Positions 51,590 to 59,897 of a DNA stretch of 64,000 nt are shown here, piece after piece. Under the pieces are notes generated by a model, which was given only the letters and a program-made list of their open reading frames with translations, was not told the DNA's origin and did no database searches. Source of the DNA: Spirochaetaceae bacterium. GTDB lineage: Bacteria > Spirochaetota > Leptospiria > Leptospirales > Leptonemataceae. Where the stretch lies: contig PBUB01000007.1 in NCBI GenBank assembly GCA_002729885.1, forward strand, positions 143,064-207,063. Direction: 5' to 3'. The number at the start of each line of letters is the position of its first letter. The first letter of the stretch is position 1. The position numbers and the translations under genes were made by a program.

Positions 51590-52822
51590 ATGGAAGAGCA
51601 AGAGAATCCCCCTGTTCGCACATATGATGTCTTTCTGGCTTTCGCCTATGAACTGCGAAGGGCGGATGTTCCTGTAAGCCCGGATCAGCTTATTGAGCTT
51701 TTGCGGGCCTTCAAGAAAGGCCTGGTTCAATCCATGGACGATCTCTATCTCATGGCCCGGCTTTGCTTTGTGAAAGAGGTAAAATACTTCGACACCTACG
51801 ATCGTACTTTTCTCTATTTCTTCGAAGGCCTGGAACTTCCTCCTGTGGCAGAAGGAGATCTGGATTTGCTGGAAACCAAACAGTTCCAGCAATGGCTGCG
51901 CGAAGCCTGGATCAAGGGCGAATTACCCAGACATCCCTACTCCATGTCCTCCGATGAATTGATGAAGCTTTTCTGGGAACGCTTGCGCGAACAAACAGAA
52001 GCCCATCATGGGGGCAACAAGTGGATCGGCACCGGCGGAACATCGCCTTTCGGGCATTCTGGCTTTTCTGAAAATGGATTCAGAGTTATGGGACAGGCCA
52101 ATCGATTCAGTGCCAAAAAGGTGATGGGCCAACGCCGGTACGTGGATTACTCGGAAGCCGGAAGATTGACCAGAAAGAACTTTCATGATGCCCTGGAGCA
52201 TCTCAAGCATTTGAAGCCTGCGGGAGCTCCGGATCAGCTCAATATTCCAGAAAGCATTCGAAAGACTGCAAAGAATGCAGGAGAAATAGAGCTGATCTTC
52301 GAAAAAGATAAACGAGATCGCCTGGAAGTGATTCTAATGATGGATAACGGAGGAAGCTCCATGGCCCCATATGTACATCTAACCTCAGATCTATTCCAGC
52401 GAATGAATAAACAGCTCAAGAAGCTGGATAGCTACTATTTTCACAATACCATCTATTCCTATGTCTACTCCGATCCTCAAAGAAGTAAGCCTATAGCGAT
52501 CCGAGATATTCTTCGCAGAAATAGAGATTGCCGTGTATTCATTATCGGTGATGCCTCCATGGCGCCGGAAGAACTGGTATCGCCGTACGGAAATATCAAT
52601 TTTGGCGAAGAGGAGTACGAACCTTCCATCGAACATTTAAAGCGCCTGAAAGACAGATTCCCGGCTCTGGTCTGGCTCAATCCTATCCCCGCAGAATTCT
52701 GGCCCACCGGTTCCTTTACCTTGAAAAAAATCGCGTCGATATTACCCATGGAAGAGATGACCCTGGGCGGCCTTGATCGCGCCGTAAAGCGGATGAATGA
52801 GATAAAACATGAAGTCCTATAG
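51590..52822 (+). CDS. VWA domain protein, CoxE-like partner of MoxR
   Basis: A 410-residue protein from ATG 51590; a TTG frame start at 51563 is less likely. The N-terminal ~110 residues are the helical CoxE-type segment ('FAYELRRADVPVSPDQLIELLRAF'). The VWA domain from about residue 245 has the metal site 'LMMDNGGSSMAPYVHLT', reading DxGxS in place of the canonical DxSxS, and later 'VFIIGDASMAPEEL'. In cox and norQD systems such pairs insert metals. Which enzyme they serve here is not shown by the neighbours. Confidence 0.87.
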   Translation: MEEQENPPVRTYDVFLAFAYELRRADVPVSPDQLIELLRAFKKGLVQSMDDLYLMARLCFVKEVKYFDTYDRTFLYFFEGLELPPVAEGDLDLLETKQFQQWLREAWIKGELPRHPYSMSSDELMKLFWERLREQTEAHHGGNKWIGTGGTSPFGHSGFSENGFRVMGQANRFSAKKVMGQRRYVDYSEAGRLTRKNFHDALEHLKHLKPAGAPDQLNIPESIRKTAKNAGEIELIFEKDKRDRLEVILMMDNGGSSMAPYVHLTSDLFQRMNKQLKKLDSYYFHNTIYSYVYSDPQRSKPIAIRDILRRNRDCRVFIIGDASMAPEELVSPYGNINFGEEEYEPSIEHLKRLKDRFPALVWLNPIPAEFWPTGSFTLKKIASILPMEEMTLGGLDRAVKRMNEIKHEVL

Positions 52823-53039
52823 TCAGCATCGCCCAAATCTCTTTATGTCCTTTATGTCATCTACAGCTATGGATTTTCGCAGCCATTCTGCTTCTGAGTT
52901 TCTACTCTGCGAACACCAGATTTCTGAGCCAGGAATCGCGGGCCAGGCGACGTGCAGACAACGTAACTACGGACAAGCTCGTCCCGTTCCAATTACCCGG
53001 GAACAGCCCAGGGCCGGCCTCCTCCACCAGCGAAAGCTA

Positions 53040-54020
53040 ATGATTATGACTCTGGCAGGTATTCTGACCATGGCATTTCCATTGGCGCATGGATTCCAGG
53101 CCGAAGAAGCGTCAGGCCCAATTTCCACTCCAGCGAATATCGGCGAAATTGAAAAAGCCGATGGACCCGGCGTCGGAGAAACGGAGTTCGTGGATAGCTC
53201 CAAAAGCTCCGAAAGTTCGGAAAGCTCCGAGAGTTCCGAAAGCTCCCATGGCGAAAACGGCAAAGATTCAGCGAATCAGAGCCCGGAGCAAAAAGCTCTG
53301 GTGGAGCTTCAAACACAGCTCAAGGAAATGGAAGATTCGGTTGAGTTTCCGGTGGGCCAGCAGAACCGATTGCTTACCGAGAATCGGGCGGCCTACGACA
53401 AGCGAGATCTATCGGCCCTGGCACAATCCCTGTTATCTAGAAAGCAGCTCTATGGAATCGTTATCTGGAAAAGTAGACATCGACTGTCTGTATTTGATCA
53501 AAGAGGAGTCGAGGTCCTGTCATTCGATGCCGGTATTGGAGGCGATGCTCAAGGGGGCTTGAAACCCAAACAATTCGAATACGATGGAAGAACCCCAGAA
53601 GGCATTTACCGGATCTTTCGCTTCTACAGTCTGGATGCTCCCAAAAAGTCCGAATCCTACAAAGAACTGGAAAGACTCAATGGCTATTTTCTCACAGCGA
53701 AGCTGGGCTACAGCCTGTATGGAAAGCCCGGAAAGGATGCCGGCAAAAATGTATTCGGGCCTCGCTTCTATGGAATCGATTATCCCGCTGCATCCGACAT
53801 CTGGCGATACAAAGTAGACCTCAAGGAAGGCAGCGTACCCCTGGACAATAAGCGAAAGCTGCCCATGCGCATCGGCTCTGGAATTGCCATCCATGGAACC
53901 AACGATCCGGCCAGCGTTGGACAGACCTTCGGTAGCGGCTGTATTAGATTGAGAAATGAAGATATCGTAAAACTGGATCCGTTTATGAATAATGGTATGC
54001 CAGTTATCATTTTTCCTTGA
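53040..54020 (+). CDS. L,D-transpeptidase (YkuD family), exported
   Basis: A 326-residue protein from ATG 53040, which gives a short signal peptide ('MIMTLAGILTMAFPLAHGFQA'). The open frame extends back to 52809 but that part is not signal-like. A Ser/Glu repeat (SSESSESSESSESS, about 52-66) forms a flexible spacer. The YkuD domain has 'GIVIWKSRHRLSVFDQRG', 'GRTPEGIYRIFRF' and the catalytic block 'AIHGTNDPASVGQTFGSGCIRLRNEDI' (quoted in part) with His and the nucleophile Cys in SGCIR. It makes 3-3 peptidoglycan cross-links or attaches proteins. Confidence 0.87.
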   Translation: MIMTLAGILTMAFPLAHGFQAEEASGPISTPANIGEIEKADGPGVGETEFVDSSKSSESSESSESSESSHGENGKDSANQSPEQKALVELQTQLKEMEDSVEFPVGQQNRLLTENRAAYDKRDLSALAQSLLSRKQLYGIVIWKSRHRLSVFDQRGVEVLSFDAGIGGDAQGGLKPKQFEYDGRTPEGIYRIFRFYSLDAPKKSESYKELERLNGYFLTAKLGYSLYGKPGKDAGKNVFGPRFYGIDYPAASDIWRYKVDLKEGSVPLDNKRKLPMRIGSGIAIHGTNDPASVGQTFGSGCIRLRNEDIVKLDPFMNNGMPVIIFP

Positions 54021-54135
54021 TCTATTCCCGATTCCCTTCATTCTAATAGAATTCAGATTCGTGCACCGGTTCGGGCGCCGGGATCCACAGGATTCCGGCC
54101 GCGATTGCATGGATTGAATTTACGAATGGGCTGCC

Positions 54136-54666
54136 ATGGATTGCTTGATAGTCATAGATCCTCAGATGGACTTCGTTTCAGCGGAGGGAGCGTATGCCAG
54201 ACGAGGCCATGGCACATCTAATATTCGACGGTGTCTGGGCTCCATCCATCAGGCGCTGTTGAATCAAGAAAAGCACAGAATCCTCGTGTATTCCAACTAC
54301 GCAGCCAATCAGTTTGGCCCTGGACTGAACCTCTGTATTCCGGGAAGCCCGGGACATCGCATCGCACTGTCAGTAGAAAATTTCGATACAGTTCTGGCAA
54401 AAACCGATCACGATGCCATAAAGAGTTCGGAGCTTCCCGCAACTCTGGAGCAACTCAGGCCACGCCGAATATTTCTCTGCGGATTTCTTCTGGAGTATTG
54501 CGTCAGAAAGACCGCCCTATCCCTGCTTGAGGCAGGATGGCCGGTTACTATTTACGAAGATTTGATCGCCACCGGCGACGATGTCCTGGAGCGAAAGATC
54601 ACACTCATTCAGGAACTGGAGAGTCTGGGAGCCGTGATTGGTACGGCCCTGGCCACCGAGAACTAG
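54136..54666 (+). CDS. Isochorismatase/nicotinamidase-fold cysteine hydrolase
   Basis: A 176-residue hydrolase. The triad is visible: Asp in 'LIVIDPQMDFVS', Lys in 'VLAKTDHDAI' and Cys in 'LLEYCVRKTALSLLEAG'. Length and the DPQMDF opening fit nicotinamidase-like enzymes, but the metal-binding histidines of PncA are not obvious (only RRGHGT...), so the substrate is open. Its stop codon shares a CTAG palindrome with the stop of the convergent glycosyltransferase gene. Confidence 0.83.
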   Translation: MDCLIVIDPQMDFVSAEGAYARRGHGTSNIRRCLGSIHQALLNQEKHRILVYSNYAANQFGPGLNLCIPGSPGHRIALSVENFDTVLAKTDHDAIKSSELPATLEQLRPRRIFLCGFLLEYCVRKTALSLLEAGWPVTIYEDLIATGDDVLERKITLIQELESLGAVIGTALATEN

Positions 54667-56633
54667 CGAATCACATACGGCATTACCGGAGTAATCCAGA
54701 TAACACGCACAAGATAAAGCAGCAGAATTCCCAGAGAAATCACATGGAAAGGCAGGTCCAGGATGTTATGATCCCTGGATTTCAGAAGTAGAACCAGAGC
54801 TACGGTTATAGTAAACATCCGGGAGATATTATCGTAGACGGACCAGAAATAGTAATGATCCGCCACAAATACCATCAGAAGCGACAGAAAGAGTCCAAGA
54901 CGCATGGCAAAGCCTTTTCGCATACGACCGGTTACAAGAGCAATGACACCCGTAATCCAAAGAATCAAAAGAGGCATGCGGCTCAGGGTTCTGGCAATGT
55001 CCTTTAAGCCATTTTCCGGATTCTGCACAGAAGCCATTACCTCCAGCAGGTATTCTTTCATGCCCTGCATGGGTTGGATAAAAACTCCCAGCCGGGTGGG
55101 ACTCCATTCAGGAAGAGTAAATCGCAGGTAGGTCTGCCACACCGCTGGAATAACCAGGGTTGCAAGTATTACAGCAGCCTTGCGAAAATCCAGGCGAATG
55201 AGCTCGTATAAGCCAAGAGGAAATAAGATGAATAGCGCCGGTTCCTTGGTGATCAGCGCCAGACTGCCCAGGGCCCAGAACAGAAATAGACGCTCTCTCT
55301 GATACGCCCAGTAGGCGATCACCACTGTGGAAACCATCACAGAATCACTAACAAGCAAATGATAGCTGCCAAGAGCGAAAGGCGAAAGCAAATAAAGTAG
55401 CGCCAGACCGCTGTTGGTACCCAGAATCTGTCGCAGGCACAGATAGGCCATCCCCATCAAAGCGATGTTCCAGAAAAACATCCCAAACAGGGCGGCGTTT
55501 GGCCCCAGAAATCCAAAAATGGCAATCAGGAATGGATAGCCTATTCTGGGAGCACGATAACTTGCATCAATCTGTCCGTCTTTATCCACGCCTTCGCTGG
55601 AAGGATAGTCCAGACCTTCGCTAATGGATCGACTGTAGAAATAAAAGATCTGACCATCGTACCCTGCGCCCAGATCCCCTTCCTGACTCTTATAGAACAC
55701 TGCATTGGGCGGCACATGATCCGGATTGGACTGGGCAAATTCCAGGCCAAATCGCACCATAGAAGAGAAGTTCATCTCATATTTGTTGATATGAAAGTAG
55801 GTAACAGTTCCGTAGAGCAGAATAAACAGAGTTAGCGCAAGCCAGGGCTTATCCAGCCTCTGAAGCGGAGAATACAGTGTATGCTGCCATCGCACAAGAC
55901 GCCCCGGCTCGTGGGGTTCCTGAAGATGCAGTTTCTTTCTATATAGATGCCTGGCGAATACCATGGCCTGGAACAGTACTTTACGATTAAATGAGGACGT
56001 AGAAAATTTATAGGTAATGGGCACTTCCACATGACTGGCCCCATTTCGCACAGCCAGATAGAGAGATTCCATATGAAAGTCAAAGGCACGAGATTCCAAC
56101 TCACTGCCTGCGATAATTGAATAGATTCGCTTGCTGTATCTGCGAAAACCAGAGGTGCAGTCTTGAATCCCGGGTCCTTTTATGTCCAGCAGGCCGTCGG
56201 AAAGGCAATAATTCATTACCCGGGCGGCCTTCCAGGATATTAGCTTTCGATAGAGAGGCACATTTTCCGTTTCATGGCGACGGCCAATGACCAGATCCTT
56301 ATCGCCGGCCTGAAGAAAAAGAGGTAGATCGGACGGTAGATGCGACATTCCGGCATCCATGGTAATTACATAGTCGTAATTTTGCTCCAGAGCGTAACGC
56401 ATCCCGTCCTGGATGCCACCGGGAATGTGAGTATTGCTTTCGTGACGAATAATGTGTAATGTTCCGGTCTTGCGCCCGGAGAATTCAGATTTCAAATTGG
56501 CCAGTATTACAGGGGTCTGGTCTTTGGAGGCATCGTCCACCACGCACACATCGCAGTATTCGGATGCCCCTCGCACCACCTCTTCGATGGTGCTTTCTTC
56601 ATTGTAAGCAGGAATAACTACAAGGGTTCTCAA
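54663..56633 (-). CDS. Polytopic GT2 glycosyltransferase (dolichol-phosphate-mannose-synthase-like head)
   Basis: A 656-residue protein if it starts at TTG 56633, which gives a 4-base TTGA overlap with the upstream stop and has GAGG 7 bases upstream; an ATG at 56672 adds 13 residues. The GT2 domain (about 1-220) shows 'VVIPAYNEESTIEEVVRGA', 'CVVDDASKDQTP', 'YDYVITMDAGMSHLPSDLP' (DxD-type) and 'SGFRRYSKRI'. About 10-11 membrane helices follow (270-650), like glycosyltransferases that use or make polyprenyl-phosphate sugars. It is the last gene of the epimerase operon. Confidence 0.87.
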   Translation of the reverse strand: MRTLVVIPAYNEESTIEEVVRGASEYCDVCVVDDASKDQTPVILANLKSEFSGRKTGTLHIIRHESNTHIPGGIQDGMRYALEQNYDYVITMDAGMSHLPSDLPLFLQAGDKDLVIGRRHETENVPLYRKLISWKAARVMNYCLSDGLLDIKGPGIQDCTSGFRRYSKRIYSIIAGSELESRAFDFHMESLYLAVRNGASHVEVPITYKFSTSSFNRKVLFQAMVFARHLYRKKLHLQEPHEPGRLVRWQHTLYSPLQRLDKPWLALTLFILLYGTVTYFHINKYEMNFSSMVRFGLEFAQSNPDHVPPNAVFYKSQEGDLGAGYDGQIFYFYSRSISEGLDYPSSEGVDKDGQIDASYRAPRIGYPFLIAIFGFLGPNAALFGMFFWNIALMGMAYLCLRQILGTNSGLALLYLLSPFALGSYHLLVSDSVMVSTVVIAYWAYQRERLFLFWALGSLALITKEPALFILFPLGLYELIRLDFRKAAVILATLVIPAVWQTYLRFTLPEWSPTRLGVFIQPMQGMKEYLLEVMASVQNPENGLKDIARTLSRMPLLILWITGVIALVTGRMRKGFAMRLGLFLSLLMVFVADHYYFWSVYDNISRMFTITVALVLLLKSRDHNILDLPFHVISLGILLLYLVRVIWITPVMPYVIR

Positions 56634-57661
56634 GCTTTGACCTCGAAGACCTTCCTGTTCTCTTCTACCCATTTGATGAGCTTTTCAACACCCTGTCGCG
56701 GCTTCACTTTAGGATCGAAGCCAAATTTTCGCGCTTCGGTTATATCGCAGATAAAATATCGCATATCCCCGGGGCGTTCGGTTTCGATGCTTACTTCAAT
56801 CTTCTTACCCAGGATTTCTCCAATCATGGTAATACATTCCAGCAGAGAAATCTTATGCTCTGGTCCTCCTCCAATGTTATAAACACCGGGGCGCGGATCT
56901 TTGAAGAATTTGAGATAGCTATCGGCTCCGTCCGCGGCATAAAGGATGTCTCGCGCCTGTTTTCCGGTGCCAAAAATTCGAATAGGAAGTCCAAATACTG
57001 CACGAATTACAAAGTTTGCCACCCAGCCATGGTCCTCGCCGCCAAATTGACGCGGTCCGTATATACCAGTGAAGCGAAAGCTGGCAGACTTTAGATCATA
57101 CATATCATGAAAGGATCGCACGTAATGCTCGGCACTCATCTTGGAAGCATGCAACGGGCTAATTTCTCCCACCATCACAGGCTGGCTTTCGGGGATTGCT
57201 ACGGGCTCGCGAACATAGCTGGTATCGGACTCGGTCAATGAATCATTGATGGAGTTTCCGTATACATGAATGGAACTGGTATTTACCACCGGAATTTTAT
57301 GAGCCCGGGCAGCCTGCATTACATTGAAGGTACCGGTTACATTTGTGGTGAAATCGTGCTCCGGATCTTCCCAGGAGATGGTCATGGCCGGCTGAGCCGC
57401 TGTATGTACGATGTAATCCGCTCCCGTGCTACGATCCATCAGATGTTCCAGGTTACGGATGTCCCCTTTTACCATCTCAACGCCCAGGCCCTTTAGATAG
57501 TCCCAGTTAAAGTCCCGAGTGGCATCTGTGCCATAGCCAGTGCGTTTCAGCTCGTATTTGGTCATGTTATCGAAGCTCACAACTTCCCAACCTTCATTTC
57601 TAAAATGCTCACATACATGGGATCCCAGAAATCCACATCCGCCAGTTACCAGTACTTTCAT
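56630..57661 (-). CDS. NAD-dependent sugar epimerase/dehydratase
   Basis: A 343-residue short-chain dehydrogenase-type enzyme from ATG 57661, with GAGG 7 bases upstream; the longer frame is disfavoured. The NAD fold is 'MKVLVTGGCGFLGSHVCEHF', with 'VHTAAQPAMTISWEDPEHDFTTNVTGTFNVMQ', as in UDP-glucose 4-epimerase and CDP-paratose epimerase relatives. The YxxxK active site aligns with 'SPLHASKMSAEHYV', where the usual Tyr appears to be Leu. 'RFTGIYGPRQFGGEDHGWVANF' and 'GTGKQARDILYAADGADSYLKF' support a nucleotide-sugar substrate. It is coupled to the GT2 gene downstream. Confidence 0.87.
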   Translation of the reverse strand: MKVLVTGGCGFLGSHVCEHFRNEGWEVVSFDNMTKYELKRTGYGTDATRDFNWDYLKGLGVEMVKGDIRNLEHLMDRSTGADYIVHTAAQPAMTISWEDPEHDFTTNVTGTFNVMQAARAHKIPVVNTSSIHVYGNSINDSLTESDTSYVREPVAIPESQPVMVGEISPLHASKMSAEHYVRSFHDMYDLKSASFRFTGIYGPRQFGGEDHGWVANFVIRAVFGLPIRIFGTGKQARDILYAADGADSYLKFFKDPRPGVYNIGGGPEHKISLLECITMIGEILGKKIEVSIETERPGDMRYFICDITEARKFGFDPKVKPRQGVEKLIKWVEENRKVFEVKA

Positions 57662-57799
57662 CTTTATCCTCTTTGCGGTGAACCCTGGAAATAGACGTTC
57701 ACCTTCCAATCTGTAATGAGAATCGATCGAAACAGGCCCAATCTATCTCTGATTTCAGTCTATAGAACGATTGATGGGTTAGTGCTCTCTCCGTCAAGC

Positions 57800-59251
57800 T
57801 CAGTGAATCTTACCAAACTTCTTTTTCAATAGCATTCCAGTCAGACGCATCAGATCCCCGATGGAACGAATATCTCCAGCGGCCTGATCTTTCACGGGCT
57901 TGAAGTAAGTTACCGGCACTTCAATACAGCGATACAGAGAACGAACAATCTCTGTCATCATCTCGGCAATGTATAGAGACCCATCCTCCTGCAACCTGGG
58001 GCGAATCTTAAGAAAAGTATCTTTCCAGACACAGAAATAACGACAGCTTGCATCCGTAAACCTGGGCTCCATTCCCCAGTAGAATACCTCGATCATCTTG
58101 CCGCCCAGGAGGTTCATGATTCTTCGTATGGTCTTCAGGTTTGCACCCTGCTCGATCATCTGCCTGGTAGTTCTGGTTCCGATGGCCATATCGCAGTCTT
58201 TCATATATTCCAGAAGTTTGGGTAAATCTTTGCATCGGAAAGTTCCATCAGCAGAAACTACAATGCAGATGTCGCCTCTTGCGGCCTCCAGTCCGGCCAT
58301 CACCATGGCTCCTTCTTTCTTGCGCGGCCCATTGAAAGGCACTACCTGAGCGCCATGCTGCGAAGCGATTTCTCTGGTGCGATCCTCGGACCCTGCATCC
58401 ACCACGATGATCTCGTCCACAGAGTCCTTGAAATCATTCAATACATCATCGATGGATTGTTCCCGGTTCGCGGCGGGAATAATCAGACTCTTTTTGAATT
58501 TATGGAATCTCTCATTGCGAATTTCATACACAGCATGATGATAATCCTGCAATGAATTGATATTGAAATAACCACACTGCACCATTGTGGCATACACTTC
58601 CCGGGTTTCCCGGGCCATGCGGTCAATAACCTCGGTAATCTCGATCACTCCTGTTCGTTCAGAGGGAGGCGTATTTCTAAATGTATCAAAAAATGCCTGA
58701 GTGAACAGATAGGTTCCCAACCCCAAAAGACGATTGGCAGGATTCTCCGGCTTCTCCACCAGATGCTGTACGCGGTCTTTATCCAGCTCGACGGAATAGT
58801 TCTTTTTGATATGCGAAACCAGCGGTGTTTCTTTCACAGCCACGCTGGCCGCAAGTCCGGGATGCTTGCGAAGTGTTGTAAGCATCTTTTCATGGTTGGA
58901 TTCATGATAGAGCTCGTCGCCCAGGACCGTAACGAATGGACCTTCAAACTTTCCTTCCAGGGAGGCAACATCGCTGGCCAGTCCCTTTCTGGTCCAGAAA
59001 CTGGTCTCGATTTTTACAGCCGGATACAATGGCCGAATGCGCTCTACCTCCGCCATCACCTGCTCTGCCAGATGACCTACGATTACAAAGATTTGCTTAA
59101 CCTTGATCTTCCTGGCAAGGAGCTCAATGTTTTTCTCCAGAATACTTTTTCCATCGATGCGAAAAAGTGGCTTCGGAATAAATGTAGTGCGGGGATAGGA
59201 GCGTGTCCCCTTGCCCGCAGCTGCGATGACACCTGTGTTTACTCTTTTCAA
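57800..59251 (-). CDS. Nucleotidyltransferase-GT2 glycosyltransferase fusion
   Basis: A 483-residue two-domain protein. The N-terminal ~235 residues are a sugar-nucleotide transferase: 'GVIAAAGKGTRSYPRTTFIPKPLF' (quoted in part; GxGxR and PK motifs), 'IFVIVGHLAEQV', 'FVTVLGDELYHESN' (metal Asp) and 'VEKPENPANRLLGLGTYLF'. The C-terminal ~235 residues are GT2-like: 'SLIIPAANREQSIDDVLNDF', 'IIVVDAGSEDRTREIA', 'CIVVSADGTF'. The enzyme would activate a sugar and transfer it in one chain. The start is TTG with no clear ribosome site; no ATG lies close by. It is upstream of and probably functions with the epimerase and GT2 genes. Confidence 0.85.
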   Translation of the reverse strand: MKRVNTGVIAAAGKGTRSYPRTTFIPKPLFRIDGKSILEKNIELLARKIKVKQIFVIVGHLAEQVMAEVERIRPLYPAVKIETSFWTRKGLASDVASLEGKFEGPFVTVLGDELYHESNHEKMLTTLRKHPGLAASVAVKETPLVSHIKKNYSVELDKDRVQHLVEKPENPANRLLGLGTYLFTQAFFDTFRNTPPSERTGVIEITEVIDRMARETREVYATMVQCGYFNINSLQDYHHAVYEIRNERFHKFKKSLIIPAANREQSIDDVLNDFKDSVDEIIVVDAGSEDRTREIASQHGAQVVPFNGPRKKEGAMVMAGLEAARGDICIVVSADGTFRCKDLPKLLEYMKDCDMAIGTRTTRQMIEQGANLKTIRRIMNLLGGKMIEVFYWGMEPRFTDASCRYFCVWKDTFLKIRPRLQEDGSLYIAEMMTEIVRSLYRCIEVPVTYFKPVKDQAAGDIRSIGDLMRLTGMLLKKKFGKIH

Positions 59252-59407
59252 GACGGCTGATAGACTTGAATCCGCAGGCTCTGGGTCAATCCAAAACCCC
59301 CTTCCGGAGCACCGTAGGCATAGAGGCAGAATGATCTTTTCATTCTTCCATGACGGGGACCCATTTCATGATTCGTGTCTGCCACCGGCTCGCACCCGGA
59401 TTCCCGC

Positions 59408-59806
59408 TCAGGAATCCCTATCCCGGCGTCGCAATAGATGATTTGCCAGCACCTGGAGCAGGTATTTTTTCTGAAATGGCTTTTTAATTCGACCGGAGAA
59501 TCCTGCCTGAATTAACTCTGCAATGAATTCAGATCCATCGTGGGCGCTCAAGGCCAGTACCGGCGGCCTGGGTAATCCAGCCAGGGCCAGGTTCTTTTTT
59601 AGCGACTTCAAGACAGTAAAGCCATCCGAACCCTGCAATTCGATATCCAGAAGTACCAGATCATAGGGCTGTTCCTGGAGAGCCACAAGGGCCTCGCTTT
59701 CGGAGGAAACCGCCCGGACATCCAGGTGACCTGAACAGTAGGCCAGCACCAATTCGCGTATTGCTTCGCTATCATCGATCAGAAGAATTGAGCCTGTTTC
59801 ACTCAT
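59408..59806 (-). CDS. Stand-alone response-regulator receiver domain
   Basis: A 132-residue CheY-like receiver without an output domain. 'SILLIDDSEAIRELVLAYC' gives the acidic pair, the phosphoacceptor Asp is in 'YDLVLLDIELQGSDG', the Ser/Thr position is in 'PPVLALSAHDG', and Lys in 'GRIKKPFQKKYLLQVL'. It lies 91 bases downstream of the BLUF-cyclase gene on the same strand and could be its co-transcribed partner, or an intermediate receiver for one of the hybrid kinases. The start has only a weak GAG ribosome site. Confidence 0.9.
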   Translation of the reverse strand: MSETGSILLIDDSEAIRELVLAYCSGHLDVRAVSSESEALVALQEQPYDLVLLDIELQGSDGFTVLKSLKKNLALAGLPRPPVLALSAHDGSEFIAELIQAGFSGRIKKPFQKKYLLQVLANHLLRRRDRDS

Positions 59807-59897
59807 CGCAGTAATTTCTCAGCCTCTAAATACCAGACTCCCGGGAGACCGGCCAGATATTGAACTGTTTCAGGGCATCTCCACCAGAAAGGTATGT

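Noticed and set aside
53189..53254. Ser-Glu codon repeat in the L,D-transpeptidase considered as a CRISPR- or VNTR-like array
   Set aside because: It is in frame and encodes a flexible spacer; too short and without spacers for a CRISPR.
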